Source of the DNA: Xanthobacteraceae bacterium
GTDB taxonomy: Bacteria; Pseudomonadota; Alphaproteobacteria; Rhizobiales; Xanthobacteraceae
Direction: 5' to 3'
NCBI GenBank assembly: GCA_030043175.1
Contig: JASHYD010000525.1
Location: 1-13,864, forward strand
Length of the DNA: 13,864 nucleotides
How positions within the stretch are numbered: position 1 is the first letter of the stretch; the number at the start of each line of letters is the position of its first letter. The translations under genes were made by a program, and so were the position numbers. Shown piece by piece: positions 1 through 6,415 of the stretch. The notes under the pieces were generated by a model, which saw nothing but the letters and a program-made list of their open reading frames with translations, did no database searches and had not been told where the DNA came from.

Positions 1-111
1 CGGGCGAGTTAAATAGCCTGGCGGTAGGCTGCTGGCAGAAGCGCCCGAGCCAAGGTGAGCGCCGGCGCAAGGCGCGGCTGCCGTGTCGTTAAGGCAATGA
101 TTTCGCTTCGC

Positions 112-1314
112 TCAAATCACCCGGTCCCGGCGCAGCGCGGCAATTGCGGCTGCGTCGAGCCCGAGCTCCTCCCGCAAAATCTCGTCAGTGTGCTCACCCA
201 GGATCGGTGGGGGGCGGCGCACTGAGGCCGGCGTGTCGGAGAATTTGTAGGGCATCCCGACGAGCTTGAGGTCGCCGATGGCCGGGTGTTTCACCGTCTC
301 GATCATCGCGCGCGCCTGGGTCTGAGGATCGGCCAGCGCTTCGGCGACCGAATTGATGCGGCCGCACGGCACACCAGCGGACTGTAGCTTGGCAAGCCAA
401 TTGTCGGCGGTATCCGCGGCGAGCGCTTGTGCGATCGCGCCATCGATGAGATGACGATGCTCGACGCGGGCGCGATTGGTGGCAAAGCGCGGATCGCCGG
501 CCCATTCCGGATGGCCGAGCACGGCGGCGCATTTCGCGAACTGGGTGTCATTACCGATGCCGAGCGCCATCATGGCGTCCTTCGCGGCGTAGGTGGTGTA
601 AGGCACGATGCTCGGATGGCCGTTGCCGAAACGACCGCCGCCGCGCCCGGACACCAGCACGTTCGACGCGACATTGGCCAGCATGTGGAGCGCCGACTCA
701 TAGAGCGACAGCTCGAGCTTCTGGCCGCGGCCGCTGCGATGACGGGCATTGAGGGCACCAAGTATCGCATTGCACGCCAGCATGCCGGTACACAGATCGA
801 CGATGGCGACGCCGTATTTCGTCGGCGTGCCGTCGGGCTCTCCACAGATGCTCATCAGCCCGGATTCGGCCTGAAGGATAAAATCATAACCTGGCAGCGC
901 CGCCTTGGGGCCGGTTGATCCGTAGCCGGTGATCGAGCAGCGCACCACGCGCGGTGCCTGCGCGTTGAACCACGCGTCCGTGAAACCCCATTTGGGGAGC
1001 GTGCCGAGCTTGAAGTTGTCGATCACGATGTCGGCTCTTTGGATCAGCCCGGCGAGCAGTTTCTGTCCGGCCGGCACGGCCAGATTCAGCGTCATCGAAC
1101 GTTTATTGCGGTTGGCGGCCAGAAAGTAGGCAGATTCGCCCTCCACGAATGGCGGCCCCCAGCCGCGAGTGTCGTCGCCGCCCGACGGAGGCTCGACCTT
1201 GATCACGTCGGCGCCCATGTCACCCAGCATCATGGCGCAGGTCGGACCGGCGAGCACCCGCGTCAGATCGAGCACCCGAGTGCCGGCAAGCGCCCCATTG
1301 TCTGCTTCGCTCAT
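112..1314 (-). CDS. CaiB/BaiF-family (class III) CoA-transferase
   Basis: A 400-residue protein of the family III CoA-transferases, which move CoA between carboxylic acids through an aspartyl-CoA intermediate in the cytoplasm. The family N-terminus is present (GTRVLDLTRVLAGP, residues 11-24), followed by GADVIKVEPPSGGD (about 34-47), an NRNKRSMTLNL segment (68-78) and the YDFILQAESG stretch (143-152). The expected catalytic Asp is Asp173 in the VDLCTG motif. Length matches the family norm of about 400. The ATG start overlaps the stop of the upstream crotonase gene by four bases (ATGA), so the two genes are almost certainly co-transcribed and translationally coupled. The substrate cannot be read from sequence; the pairing suggests activation of an organic acid for hydration or ring-modifying chemistry on its CoA thioester. 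The family is certain, the substrate unknown. Confidence 0.93.
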   Translation of the reverse strand: MSEADNGALAGTRVLDLTRVLAGPTCAMMLGDMGADVIKVEPPSGGDDTRGWGPPFVEGESAYFLAANRNKRSMTLNLAVPAGQKLLAGLIQRADIVIDNFKLGTLPKWGFTDAWFNAQAPRVVRCSITGYGSTGPKAALPGYDFILQAESGLMSICGEPDGTPTKYGVAIVDLCTGMLACNAILGALNARHRSGRGQKLELSLYESALHMLANVASNVLVSGRGGGRFGNGHPSIVPYTTYAAKDAMMALGIGNDTQFAKCAAVLGHPEWAGDPRFATNRARVEHRHLIDGAIAQALAADTADNWLAKLQSAGVPCGRINSVAEALADPQTQARAMIETVKHPAIGDLKLVGMPYKFSDTPASVRRPPPILGEHTDEILREELGLDAAAIAALRRDRVI

Positions 1315-2255
1315 CTGGCACGCTCAGCGTTCTTGCCCGCGCCTTTGCGCATCGAGGGCGGCGCGTTCAAGTCCTTGGCGCTACCCTCAAGGTAGGCCTC
1401 GAGTTCCTGCTTGCTGCGCATACGGAACTTGTGGAAGTCCGGCCGGCGGCCCTCAACAAAGGCCTTCATGCCTTCGAGGCTTTCCTCCGAGCCCCACACA
1501 TGCGCCAACAGCTCCATGCCGTGCTGCCACGACGCGTAGAGCAGATCGGACTCGAAATTCAGGCTCTTCTTCGTCATGCGCAGGGTCTGCGGGCTGTGGC
1601 TCTTGATGGTCTCGCACCAACCGAGCGTCTCCTTGAGCAAATCCTGGTGCGGCACGCATTTGTTGATGAGGCCGATTTCGACGGCCTCGCGGGCGGTGAA
1701 GCGACGCGCGCAGAAGATCATTTCGCGTGCCAGCCGCTCGCCGATGATGCGCGGCAGATACTGCGTGGCGCCCACCGTCGGACAGGCGCCGACCTTGGCG
1801 CCGGTCTGGCCCAACACGGCGTTCTCCGATGCGATGGCGAGGTCGCACCACAAAGCCAGCTCGTGGCCGCCGCCCATGCACCAGCCGTTGATCATGGCGA
1901 CGACCGGGATCGGCAGGCCGCGGATCGTCATGGCCAGCTCCTGCATGCGGTCGTTCCACATCGCCGCATTGGTCCAGTTAAGCCGCATCATCGCGTAGAA
2001 ATCGCCGCCCGCCGAAAACGCCTTGTCGCCTGCGCCCGTCACCACTGCGCAGGCGATCAAGGGATCACGACGGGTGGCTTTGAGGGCATCGGTCAGCTCG
2101 TCAAGCGTCTGCTCGCGAAATGCATTGAGCACGCGCGGCCGGTTGATGGTGACCCACGCTACCTGGTCTTTCACGCTGCAAAGGATGTCGGTGTAGCCGC
2201 GGCCGTCTGATGTGGCCGGCCTCTTGCGCGGCGCTTTCGCCGGTTTCTTCGCCAT
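1311..2255 (-). CDS. Enoyl-CoA hydratase/isomerase (crotonase) superfamily, MenB/BadI-like
   Basis: A 314-residue crotonase-fold enzyme acting on acyl-CoA thioesters. Oxyanion-hole segments are visible at AFSAGGDF (79-86) and GWCMGGGHELAL (124-135). The C-terminus EGMKAFVEGRRPDFHKFR (261-278) resembles MenB (naphthoyl-CoA synthase) and BadI (2-ketocyclohexanecarboxyl-CoA hydrolase) more than typical hydratases. In an ungapped alignment to BadI from memory, the conserved Asp of the GSxDxGYG loop is Pro159 (GACPTVGA, 156-163) and the conserved C-terminal Tyr is Trp254, so neither published activity should be assumed. Basic tails flank the core (KKPAKAPRKRP at the N-terminus; about 35 extra C-terminal residues). 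A GGAAG ribosome-binding site lies 5 nt before the ATG. First gene of a two-gene unit with the CoA-transferase. Superfamily certain, reaction unknown. Confidence 0.9.
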   Translation of the reverse strand: MAKKPAKAPRKRPATSDGRGYTDILCSVKDQVAWVTINRPRVLNAFREQTLDELTDALKATRRDPLIACAVVTGAGDKAFSAGGDFYAMMRLNWTNAAMWNDRMQELAMTIRGLPIPVVAMINGWCMGGGHELALWCDLAIASENAVLGQTGAKVGACPTVGATQYLPRIIGERLAREMIFCARRFTAREAVEIGLINKCVPHQDLLKETLGWCETIKSHSPQTLRMTKKSLNFESDLLYASWQHGMELLAHVWGSEESLEGMKAFVEGRRPDFHKFRMRSKQELEAYLEGSAKDLNAPPSMRKGAGKNAERAR

Positions 2256-2396
2256 GCTTCTTCCCTCGGCGCGGCTTGTCTACCGTCTCGCCTTGTATGA
2301 CAGGGGCGGTTTATCGACAAGTGCGGCTTCGCCGGCTGGAAGCGCGAGGCGCGCCCGCCTTAGCTTAAGTGCGGGTCGCCCGAAAGCTCAATCGGC

Positions 2397-2434
2397 AAAA
2401 AATTATCGGGGCGAGAATGAAGCTCCTCGCCCCG
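2397..2434 (-). terminator. Rho-independent terminator after the small exported protein gene
   Basis: A perfect 9-bp inverted repeat, CGGGGCGAG (2407-2415) and CTCGCCCCG (2426-2434), with a 10-nt loop. Read on the minus strand it is followed by ATAATTTTTT, giving six U residues (plus-strand A run 2397-2402). It begins 44 nt past the stop of the gene ending at 2478 and isolates that gene from the crotonase/CoA-transferase unit downstream. Confidence 0.85.
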
Positions 2435-2477
2435 CAAAGCCAGTCGGACGGCAACCTGCGAGAGACGCGGCCCTGCT

Positions 2478-2948
2478 TTAGCCCTTCAGCCGCTTGTTGC
2501 ATTGGCTGTAGTAGCCGCCGCCCTTCTGAATCCAGTTGAGGCCGGCATTGCCGTTGCTAGCTTTATTCTCGTTGTATTGATCAAGGCATGTATGCATCCG
2601 CGCCTTGCCGGCGCTCTCGGAGGCATATTTGGGCGACACGGCGGTGGGGAATACCGGCTCGCCGGCAGTCGGCGGCGCGGCGCCTCTCGGAGCCGGTTTG
2701 GTTGCCGGCGGAGCGGCCGCGGTCGAGCCGGGTGCCGGTTGTTGAGCGGCAGGCGCGGCGGCGCTACGGGCGAGGCATTCCTTGCGGAAATCGGCATATT
2801 TCTTGTCGCCGACCGTATTGTTGGCCTTCATGGCCTTCCATTCGTCATTGCATGTCTGCAAGCGACTCTGAGCGCTGGCCGGCGCGGCCGAGAACGCCAC
2901 GGCGGCGCAAACGGCAGCGGCACAGAGAGCAGCAAGTCCCGACTTCAT
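2478..2948 (-). CDS. Small exported protein with two Cys-paired motifs (PsiF-repeat-like)
   Basis: A 156-residue protein with a clear signal peptide (MKSGLAALCAAAVCAAVAFS, cleavage predicted after ASA about residue 26), hence periplasmic. The mature part has two related motifs. The first is QTCNDEWKAMKANN ... FRKECLAR, the second is HTCLDQYNENKASN ... YYSQCNKRL. Each has two Cys about 25-29 residues apart, and they are separated by an Ala/Pro/Thr-rich low-complexity linker. The first motif resembles the PsiF repeat; this is recognition from memory, not a search result. The ATG at 2948 is chosen because AAGGAG lies 9 nt upstream. The next ATG upstream (2957) abuts that site with no spacing, and a longer open frame to 3071 has no comparable site. 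The gene ends in a strong terminator and stands alone. Function unknown. Confidence 0.85.
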   Translation of the reverse strand: MKSGLAALCAAAVCAAVAFSAAPASAQSRLQTCNDEWKAMKANNTVGDKKYADFRKECLARSAAAPAAQQPAPGSTAAAPPATKPAPRGAAPPTAGEPVFPTAVSPKYASESAGKARMHTCLDQYNENKASNGNAGLNWIQKGGGYYSQCNKRLKG

Positions 2949-3286
2949 GGATGACATCTCCTTCGTTGACCGTTTCGATGGAACCGATGGGCCGGGCACC
3001 TGATAAGCCGATTGCAAGCCCTTCGCAAGCATTGGTTGCGCGGCCGTCAAGCCTATCGCACTTATTCGCACCTCTCCCGCGGTTCGCGCGCAAAAGGCCC
3101 GAATAGCCCGGTTAATCCAGTAATTCGGACCGTGACCAAATAGTTCGCCCCGCCGCGAGAAAATGGTTCAGTGCCATCCGAAACGTCCATAATATCCAAA
3201 GTCTTACATTGTGAATTTTCGATATTGCAAGAGTTGGAAAGCGTGCGCCCTTGCGCGACCCGCAGGGGGCAATTCTGTGAATAGAC
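2949..3286. other. Intergenic region upstream of the small exported protein
   Basis: A 338-base stretch without a gene. It holds the AAGGAG ribosome-binding site of the gene starting at 2948 and a markedly AT-rich island at about 3181-3240, in contrast to the GC-rich surroundings. Within the island, on the minus strand, TTCACA (plus 3210-3215) precedes TATTAT (plus 3189-3194) with a 15-nt spacer. This is promoter-like but with a short spacer. If used, it would give an untranslated leader of over 200 nt. No tRNA, clear terminator for the methyltransferase gene, or repeat was found. Confidence 0.5.
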
Positions 3287-3910
3287 TCATTTTCGCCCGA
3301 TCAGATCGATCAGCGCCGCCATGCCGACATGCCCGGTACCTTCGCGGGTCATGCTGTCGTGCTCGATAATTCGCAATTCGGATAAGCCGCTGAATTCCGC
3401 TTCCAGCATCGCGCGTGTGTAGAGATTTTCGACACGCGACGGCCCCCCGGTTTTGTAGTTCAGCTGCTCGGGCCGATAGCCTTCGATCAGCAGCAGTCCG
3501 CCGGGCTTGAGCGCATTGCGCATGGCGGCAAAAACGTGCCGCCGCTCGTCGGGCGTCAGAAATTGAATGAAGATTGCCACCACCACGTCGAATTGCGCTG
3601 CCGGCCACTGCCATCGCACCACGTCGGCCGCAACGGTGCGCAGGGTGACGCCGCGCTGCTTGGCGAGCGCCTGCGCCTTTCCGAGCGCGGTCGGCGACCA
3701 GTCGATCGAAAGCACGTTAAGACCGCGCTCGGCGAGCCACACGCCATTGCGCCCCTCGCCATCCGCAACCGCAAGCGCGGCGCCGGATTTCGGCAGCAGA
3801 TGCGCCTGCGAGCTGAGAAACGCGTTCGGCTCGGTGCCGAACACATAATCCGGCACCGAGAAGCGCCTTTCCCAGCGCTCGTATTCGCTATTTGGCAACT
3901 CTTCGCTCAT
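3287..3910 (-). CDS. Class I SAM-dependent methyltransferase
   Basis: A 207-residue cytosolic methyltransferase. The N-terminal signature WERRFSVPDYVFGTEPNAFL (13-32) marks a TehB-like, single-domain subgroup. SAM-binding motif I is ALAVADGEGRNG (45-56), a variant of the usual acidic-x-G-x-G-x-G; Asp70 in LSIDWS is the probable ribose-binding acid. The motif IV region is FDVVVAIFIQF (107-117), followed by LKPGGLLLIEGY (about 135-146). No substrate-recognition domain is visible and the substrate is unknown. Homologues are often loosely called tellurite or thiopurine methyltransferases, without proof here. The ATG at 3910 is preferred; a TTG immediately upstream (3913) would add one residue, and no strong ribosome-binding site decides between them. 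It lies downstream of the rluC-type gene on the same strand but 223 nt away, so co-transcription is uncertain. Confidence 0.88.
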   Translation of the reverse strand: MSEELPNSEYERWERRFSVPDYVFGTEPNAFLSSQAHLLPKSGAALAVADGEGRNGVWLAERGLNVLSIDWSPTALGKAQALAKQRGVTLRTVAADVVRWQWPAAQFDVVVAIFIQFLTPDERRHVFAAMRNALKPGGLLLIEGYRPEQLNYKTGGPSRVENLYTRAMLEAEFSGLSELRIIEHDSMTREGTGHVGMAALIDLIGRK

Positions 3911-4133
3911 CAAGATTTTCGCCCCGGAAACCCCGCCCTCAAGGACTTAAGGAGGCGGCGCGGCCTTCTCTACTCGTACCCGTCGGCACGGTGGATGATT
4001 GTGCAGTACAGGGCAGTGATGCCCGGCACGACGCCCGTCGACGTTTGCACTTTGAAACAACCAGGTCTCCTCGGGCTGGAGGGGTGAGGCAAGCCGCTGC
4101 CTGAAAGCCGGGGCGAAAGCGCCTGGCGATGGT

Positions 4134-5396
4134 CTACTCCTCCGGCGCGTTGACGATCGGATCGTAGCGCTTGACGTCGAGGCCAAGCAAATTCCAGCTC
4201 TGCACAATGTGCGGCGGCAGCGGCGCCGTCAGGTCGATGAGGCCGCCGCGCGGATGCGGCACCTGAATGCGCCGCGCCACCAGGTGCAGGCGGTTCTGAA
4301 TGCCGCCCGGCAGGGTCCAGTTCTCCCGGTTGAAATATTTCGGATCGCCGACGATCGGATGCCCGATATGGGCAAGATGCGCGCGCAGCTGATGGGTGCG
4401 GCCGGTCACCGGCTTGAGCGATAGCCAGGCGAGGTGCTGCGCCGAGGTCTCAACCACCGCATAGTAGGTCACGGCGTGGCTCGCCCCCTGTTCGCCATGG
4501 CGGGCGATGCGCATGACGAATTCGTCCTCCCGTTCGTCCTTGGCGAGAAATGTCGAGATACGACCCTGCTGCGGCTTCGGCACCCCGGCCACGAGCGCCC
4601 AGTAAATCTTGCGCGCTTCGCGCGAGCGGAACGTTTTGGCGAGCGCGGATGCCGCAAAGCGAGTCTTGGCAACGACGAGGCAGCCGGCGGTATCCTTATC
4701 GAGACGATGCACCAAACGCGGGCGCTGGCCGCTTTTATCGCGCATCACATCGAGCATGCCATCGATGTGGCGCGTGGTTCCGGAACCGCCCTGAACGCTA
4801 AGCCCCATCGGCTTGTTAAGGACGAGGACGTCATCATCCTCATAGAGCGTGATGGAGCGCAGAAACTCACGGGTCTTTTGTTCCGCTTCGGACAGGTCAG
4901 CTGGTTTCGGCACATCGAGCCGCAGCGGCGGGATGCGCACCGACTGCCCTTCCTCCAGCCGATCCTTGGCATCGGCCCGTTTGCCGTTGACGCGCAACTC
5001 GCCTTTGCGGATGACGCGCTGGATGTGGGAGAACGACAGCGACGGAAACCTCGCCTCGAGAAAGCGGTCGACCCGCATGCCGGCTTCGTCGGCGGTCACG
5101 GCGAGGGTCTGGACCCCGGTCGCTTGTTGGCGACTCTGCATCCCGGGCGTCGGCTGGAGAAGCCGAGCCGGCGCGACCGCCCGCGCCGGCGATCGTTCTG
5201 CCGGACGCGGCGCAGGCGCCTGCTTTTCGGGCTCGCGAAATCGCACGCCGACGCCGCGCCGCTTCGCGGCGATCCGCGGTTGCGGCGGCTGCGGTATATC
5301 GCGGCCCTGATGGCGCTGGCGCGGGCCTGCAATTTGCCGTCCGCCTCCAGGCTGCCGGGGTCCTCTGCCACGCGTCAAAATTTTTCTGCTCCTCAT
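4134..5396 (-). CDS. rluC: RluC/RluA-family 23S rRNA pseudouridine synthase
   Basis: Converts specific uridines of rRNA to pseudouridine. From the ATG at 5396 it is 420 residues. An Arg/Pro/Gln-rich, probably disordered N-terminal extension (about 1-95) is followed by an S4 RNA-binding domain (MRVDRFLEARFPSLSFSHIQ onward, about 107-158). The catalytic domain carries HRLDKDTAG with the invariant Asp at residue 233, then KPVTGRTHQLRAHLAHIGHP (about 328-347). E. coli RluC is about 319 residues, so the extension explains the extra length. Start choice is open. ATG 5396 overlaps the TGA of a possible leader ORF (ATGA). TTG 5378, in frame, has AGGAG 10 nt upstream and gives 414 residues. The core without the extension could start at ATG 5141, with no visible ribosome-binding site. 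RluC is favoured by neighbourhood with rarA, but another RluA-type specificity is possible. Confidence 0.88.
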   Translation of the reverse strand: MRSRKILTRGRGPRQPGGGRQIAGPRQRHQGRDIPQPPQPRIAAKRRGVGVRFREPEKQAPAPRPAERSPARAVAPARLLQPTPGMQSRQQATGVQTLAVTADEAGMRVDRFLEARFPSLSFSHIQRVIRKGELRVNGKRADAKDRLEEGQSVRIPPLRLDVPKPADLSEAEQKTREFLRSITLYEDDDVLVLNKPMGLSVQGGSGTTRHIDGMLDVMRDKSGQRPRLVHRLDKDTAGCLVVAKTRFAASALAKTFRSREARKIYWALVAGVPKPQQGRISTFLAKDEREDEFVMRIARHGEQGASHAVTYYAVVETSAQHLAWLSLKPVTGRTHQLRAHLAHIGHPIVGDPKYFNRENWTLPGGIQNRLHLVARRIQVPHPRGGLIDLTAPLPPHIVQSWNLLGLDVKRYDPIVNAPEE

Positions 5397-5440
5397 TGCC
5401 GGGCGGCCACAGGCTCCTGGCGCGCCCACATCGACCACAT
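5393..5440 (-). CDS. Possible 15-codon leader ORF upstream of rluC
   Basis: A short reading frame encoding MWSMWARQEPVAARQ. It has a near-ideal ribosome-binding site (AAGGAG, 6 nt before the ATG), better than any site in front of the pseudouridine synthase itself. Its TGA stop overlaps the rluC ATG (ATGA), and AGGAG follows the stop by 0 nt, ahead of the in-frame TTG at 5378. The AAGGAG lies in the loop and 3' arm of a 6-bp hairpin (plus 5444-5458). It could be a translational-coupling leader. It could also be chance, since the same frame stays open upstream to 5617. No known peptide is recognised. Confidence 0.3.
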   Translation of the reverse strand: MWSMWARQEPVAARQ

Positions 5441-5595
5441 GTAGCGCTCCTTGAGCGCCAGCGAAACCCGTAGGGGCTTTTGCCATACGGTAAAGGGGGC
5501 GGGATTTCGCCGCCACTCAAGCGGCGCTACCCTTGCCTCAAAATGCGCCCTTGCTCGGTAAACCGCCGGTCCTGTCAATCCAGAGAAAGATCGCC
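5441..5595. other. Divergent intergenic region with two small inverted repeats
   Basis: Lies between the leader/rluC unit (minus) and the ModA-like gene (plus). It contains GCGCTC-CTT-GAGCGC (5444-5458), which on the minus strand enfolds the leader ORF ribosome-binding site. It also contains CGCCGC-cactcaa-GCGGCG (5508-5526). A weak plus-strand promoter-like TTGCTC at about 5551 has no convincing -10 partner. No gene such as crcB, often found beside rarA and rluC in relatives, is recognisable here. Confidence 0.45.
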
Positions 5596-6378
5596 ATGAA
5601 AAACACACCAGTCGCAATCATCGGAGCTGCCGTGGTGCTGTCGGCGGGTCTTAACGCCGACGCACAATCCCCGGCTCCCAACGTAGCCGCAGCCAAACCC
5701 GGCGATGTGCGCGTGATCGCGACCGCCGCAATCCGCGATCCGCTCAACGCCGTGCGCAAGCAGGCGGAGGCGGTGATCGGCAAGCCGATCATCGTCCAAT
5801 ATGGTTCGGCGCGCGGCAACCTGAAAGCTGCAATCCTCAGCGGCCAGGATTTCGAGGTGGCGATCCTGCTGCCCGATGTCGGTGATGAACTCGAGGCCGC
5901 GGGCAAGCTTGCGCCTGGCCGATTCGAAATCGCACGCGTACCGGTCGCGTTCGGCCTGCGCGGCGAGGCGCCCACTCTCGATGTGAGTTCGCCGGCCGCC
6001 GTCAAAACCGCAATGGTGAATGCGAAATCGGTCAAGTATAGCCCGACCGGGGCGGCGCTGATGACAGTCAGGAAAATCCTTTCCGCTCTCGACATCGCCG
6101 GCAAGATTCACGATGCAAGCCTGACCCAGGGCGAGGTGCCGCTCGCTGCCGGGGAATATGAGATCAACATCTACCCGTTGAGCGAAATCATTCCCAACCG
6201 GAGGCTCAAAAATCTCGGTGCGGTGATTGCGCCGTTGCAGGTGCCCGCCATCATCGAGGCGACGGTCGGCAACAATGCCGCCGATGCGAAAGCGGCGCTC
6301 GCTGTGATCAAATTCCTGCAAGGCCCGGCCATCGACCGGGCGCTTAAGGATTACGGCATGGAGAAGGGCGGCAGCTAG
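5596..6378 (+). CDS. ModA-like periplasmic substrate-binding protein, orphan
   Basis: A 260-residue exported protein with a signal peptide (MKNTPVAIIGAAVVLSAG, cleavage predicted after ADA about residue 23). The mature sequence follows the type 2 periplasmic binding-protein layout of the ModA family. It has VRVIATAAIRDPLNAVRKQA near the N-terminus, a YGSARGNLKAAILSGQDFEV segment equivalent to the ModA anion-binding loop, and an I/L-rich C-terminal lobe ending FLQGPAIDRALKDYGME. Molybdate specificity is not assured: several ModA relatives bind other ligands, and no modB or modC permease/ATPase gene is adjacent. The ATG at 5596 is chosen because it begins the signal peptide; an upstream frame to 5533 would add 21 residues before it. 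It stands alone on the plus strand between two minus-strand genes, and its stop codon is in the loop of an 8-bp hairpin. Confidence 0.87.
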   Translation: MKNTPVAIIGAAVVLSAGLNADAQSPAPNVAAAKPGDVRVIATAAIRDPLNAVRKQAEAVIGKPIIVQYGSARGNLKAAILSGQDFEVAILLPDVGDELEAAGKLAPGRFEIARVPVAFGLRGEAPTLDVSSPAAVKTAMVNAKSVKYSPTGAALMTVRKILSALDIAGKIHDASLTQGEVPLAAGEYEINIYPLSEIIPNRRLKNLGAVIAPLQVPAIIEATVGNNAADAKAALAVIKFLQGPAIDRALKDYGMEKGGS

Positions 6379-6387
6379 AGCTGCCGC
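6368..6387. terminator. Stem-loop between convergent genes, stop codon in the loop
   Basis: A perfect 8-bp inverted repeat, GCGGCAGC and GCTGCCGC, with a TAGA tetraloop. The loop contains the TAG stop of the ModA-like gene. It lies between this gene and the convergent rarA (stop at 6416) and could act in both directions. Neither side has a true U-run, so intrinsic termination is uncertain. Confidence 0.4.
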
Positions 6388-6415
6388 TCTGTCGTCCCGG
6401 GTTGAGCGTCGCAGC

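Noticed and set aside
15..30. AGCCT/AGGCT stem as a terminator for the CoA-transferase gene
   Set aside because: Only 5 bp, followed on the minus strand by a short ATTT rather than a U-run, and over 80 nt past the stop.
1..111. End of another gene at the left edge
   Set aside because: All frames close within a few codons of the edge and no conserved C-terminus is recognisable.
1431..2210. Plus-strand 259-codon open frame antisense to the crotonase
   Set aside because: Shadow of a clear crotonase; no ribosome-binding site or protein motif.
4019..4133. Terminator after rluC
   Set aside because: Only 4-5 bp stems (for example AGGCA/TGCCT) without a U-run were found.
4434..5444. Plus-strand 336-codon open frame antisense to rluC
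   Set aside because: The minus strand encodes an unmistakable S4 plus RluA catalytic domain over the same bases; long antisense frames are expected in GC-rich coding DNA, and the product has no recognisable motif.
5397..5595. Remnant of crcB or another gene between rluC and the ModA-like gene
   Set aside because: No frame shows CrcB-like membrane segments; only small inverted repeats and the short leader ORF are seen.
5596..6378. Naming the binding protein modA
   Set aside because: Family resemblance is clear but ligand specificity and transporter partners are not visible.
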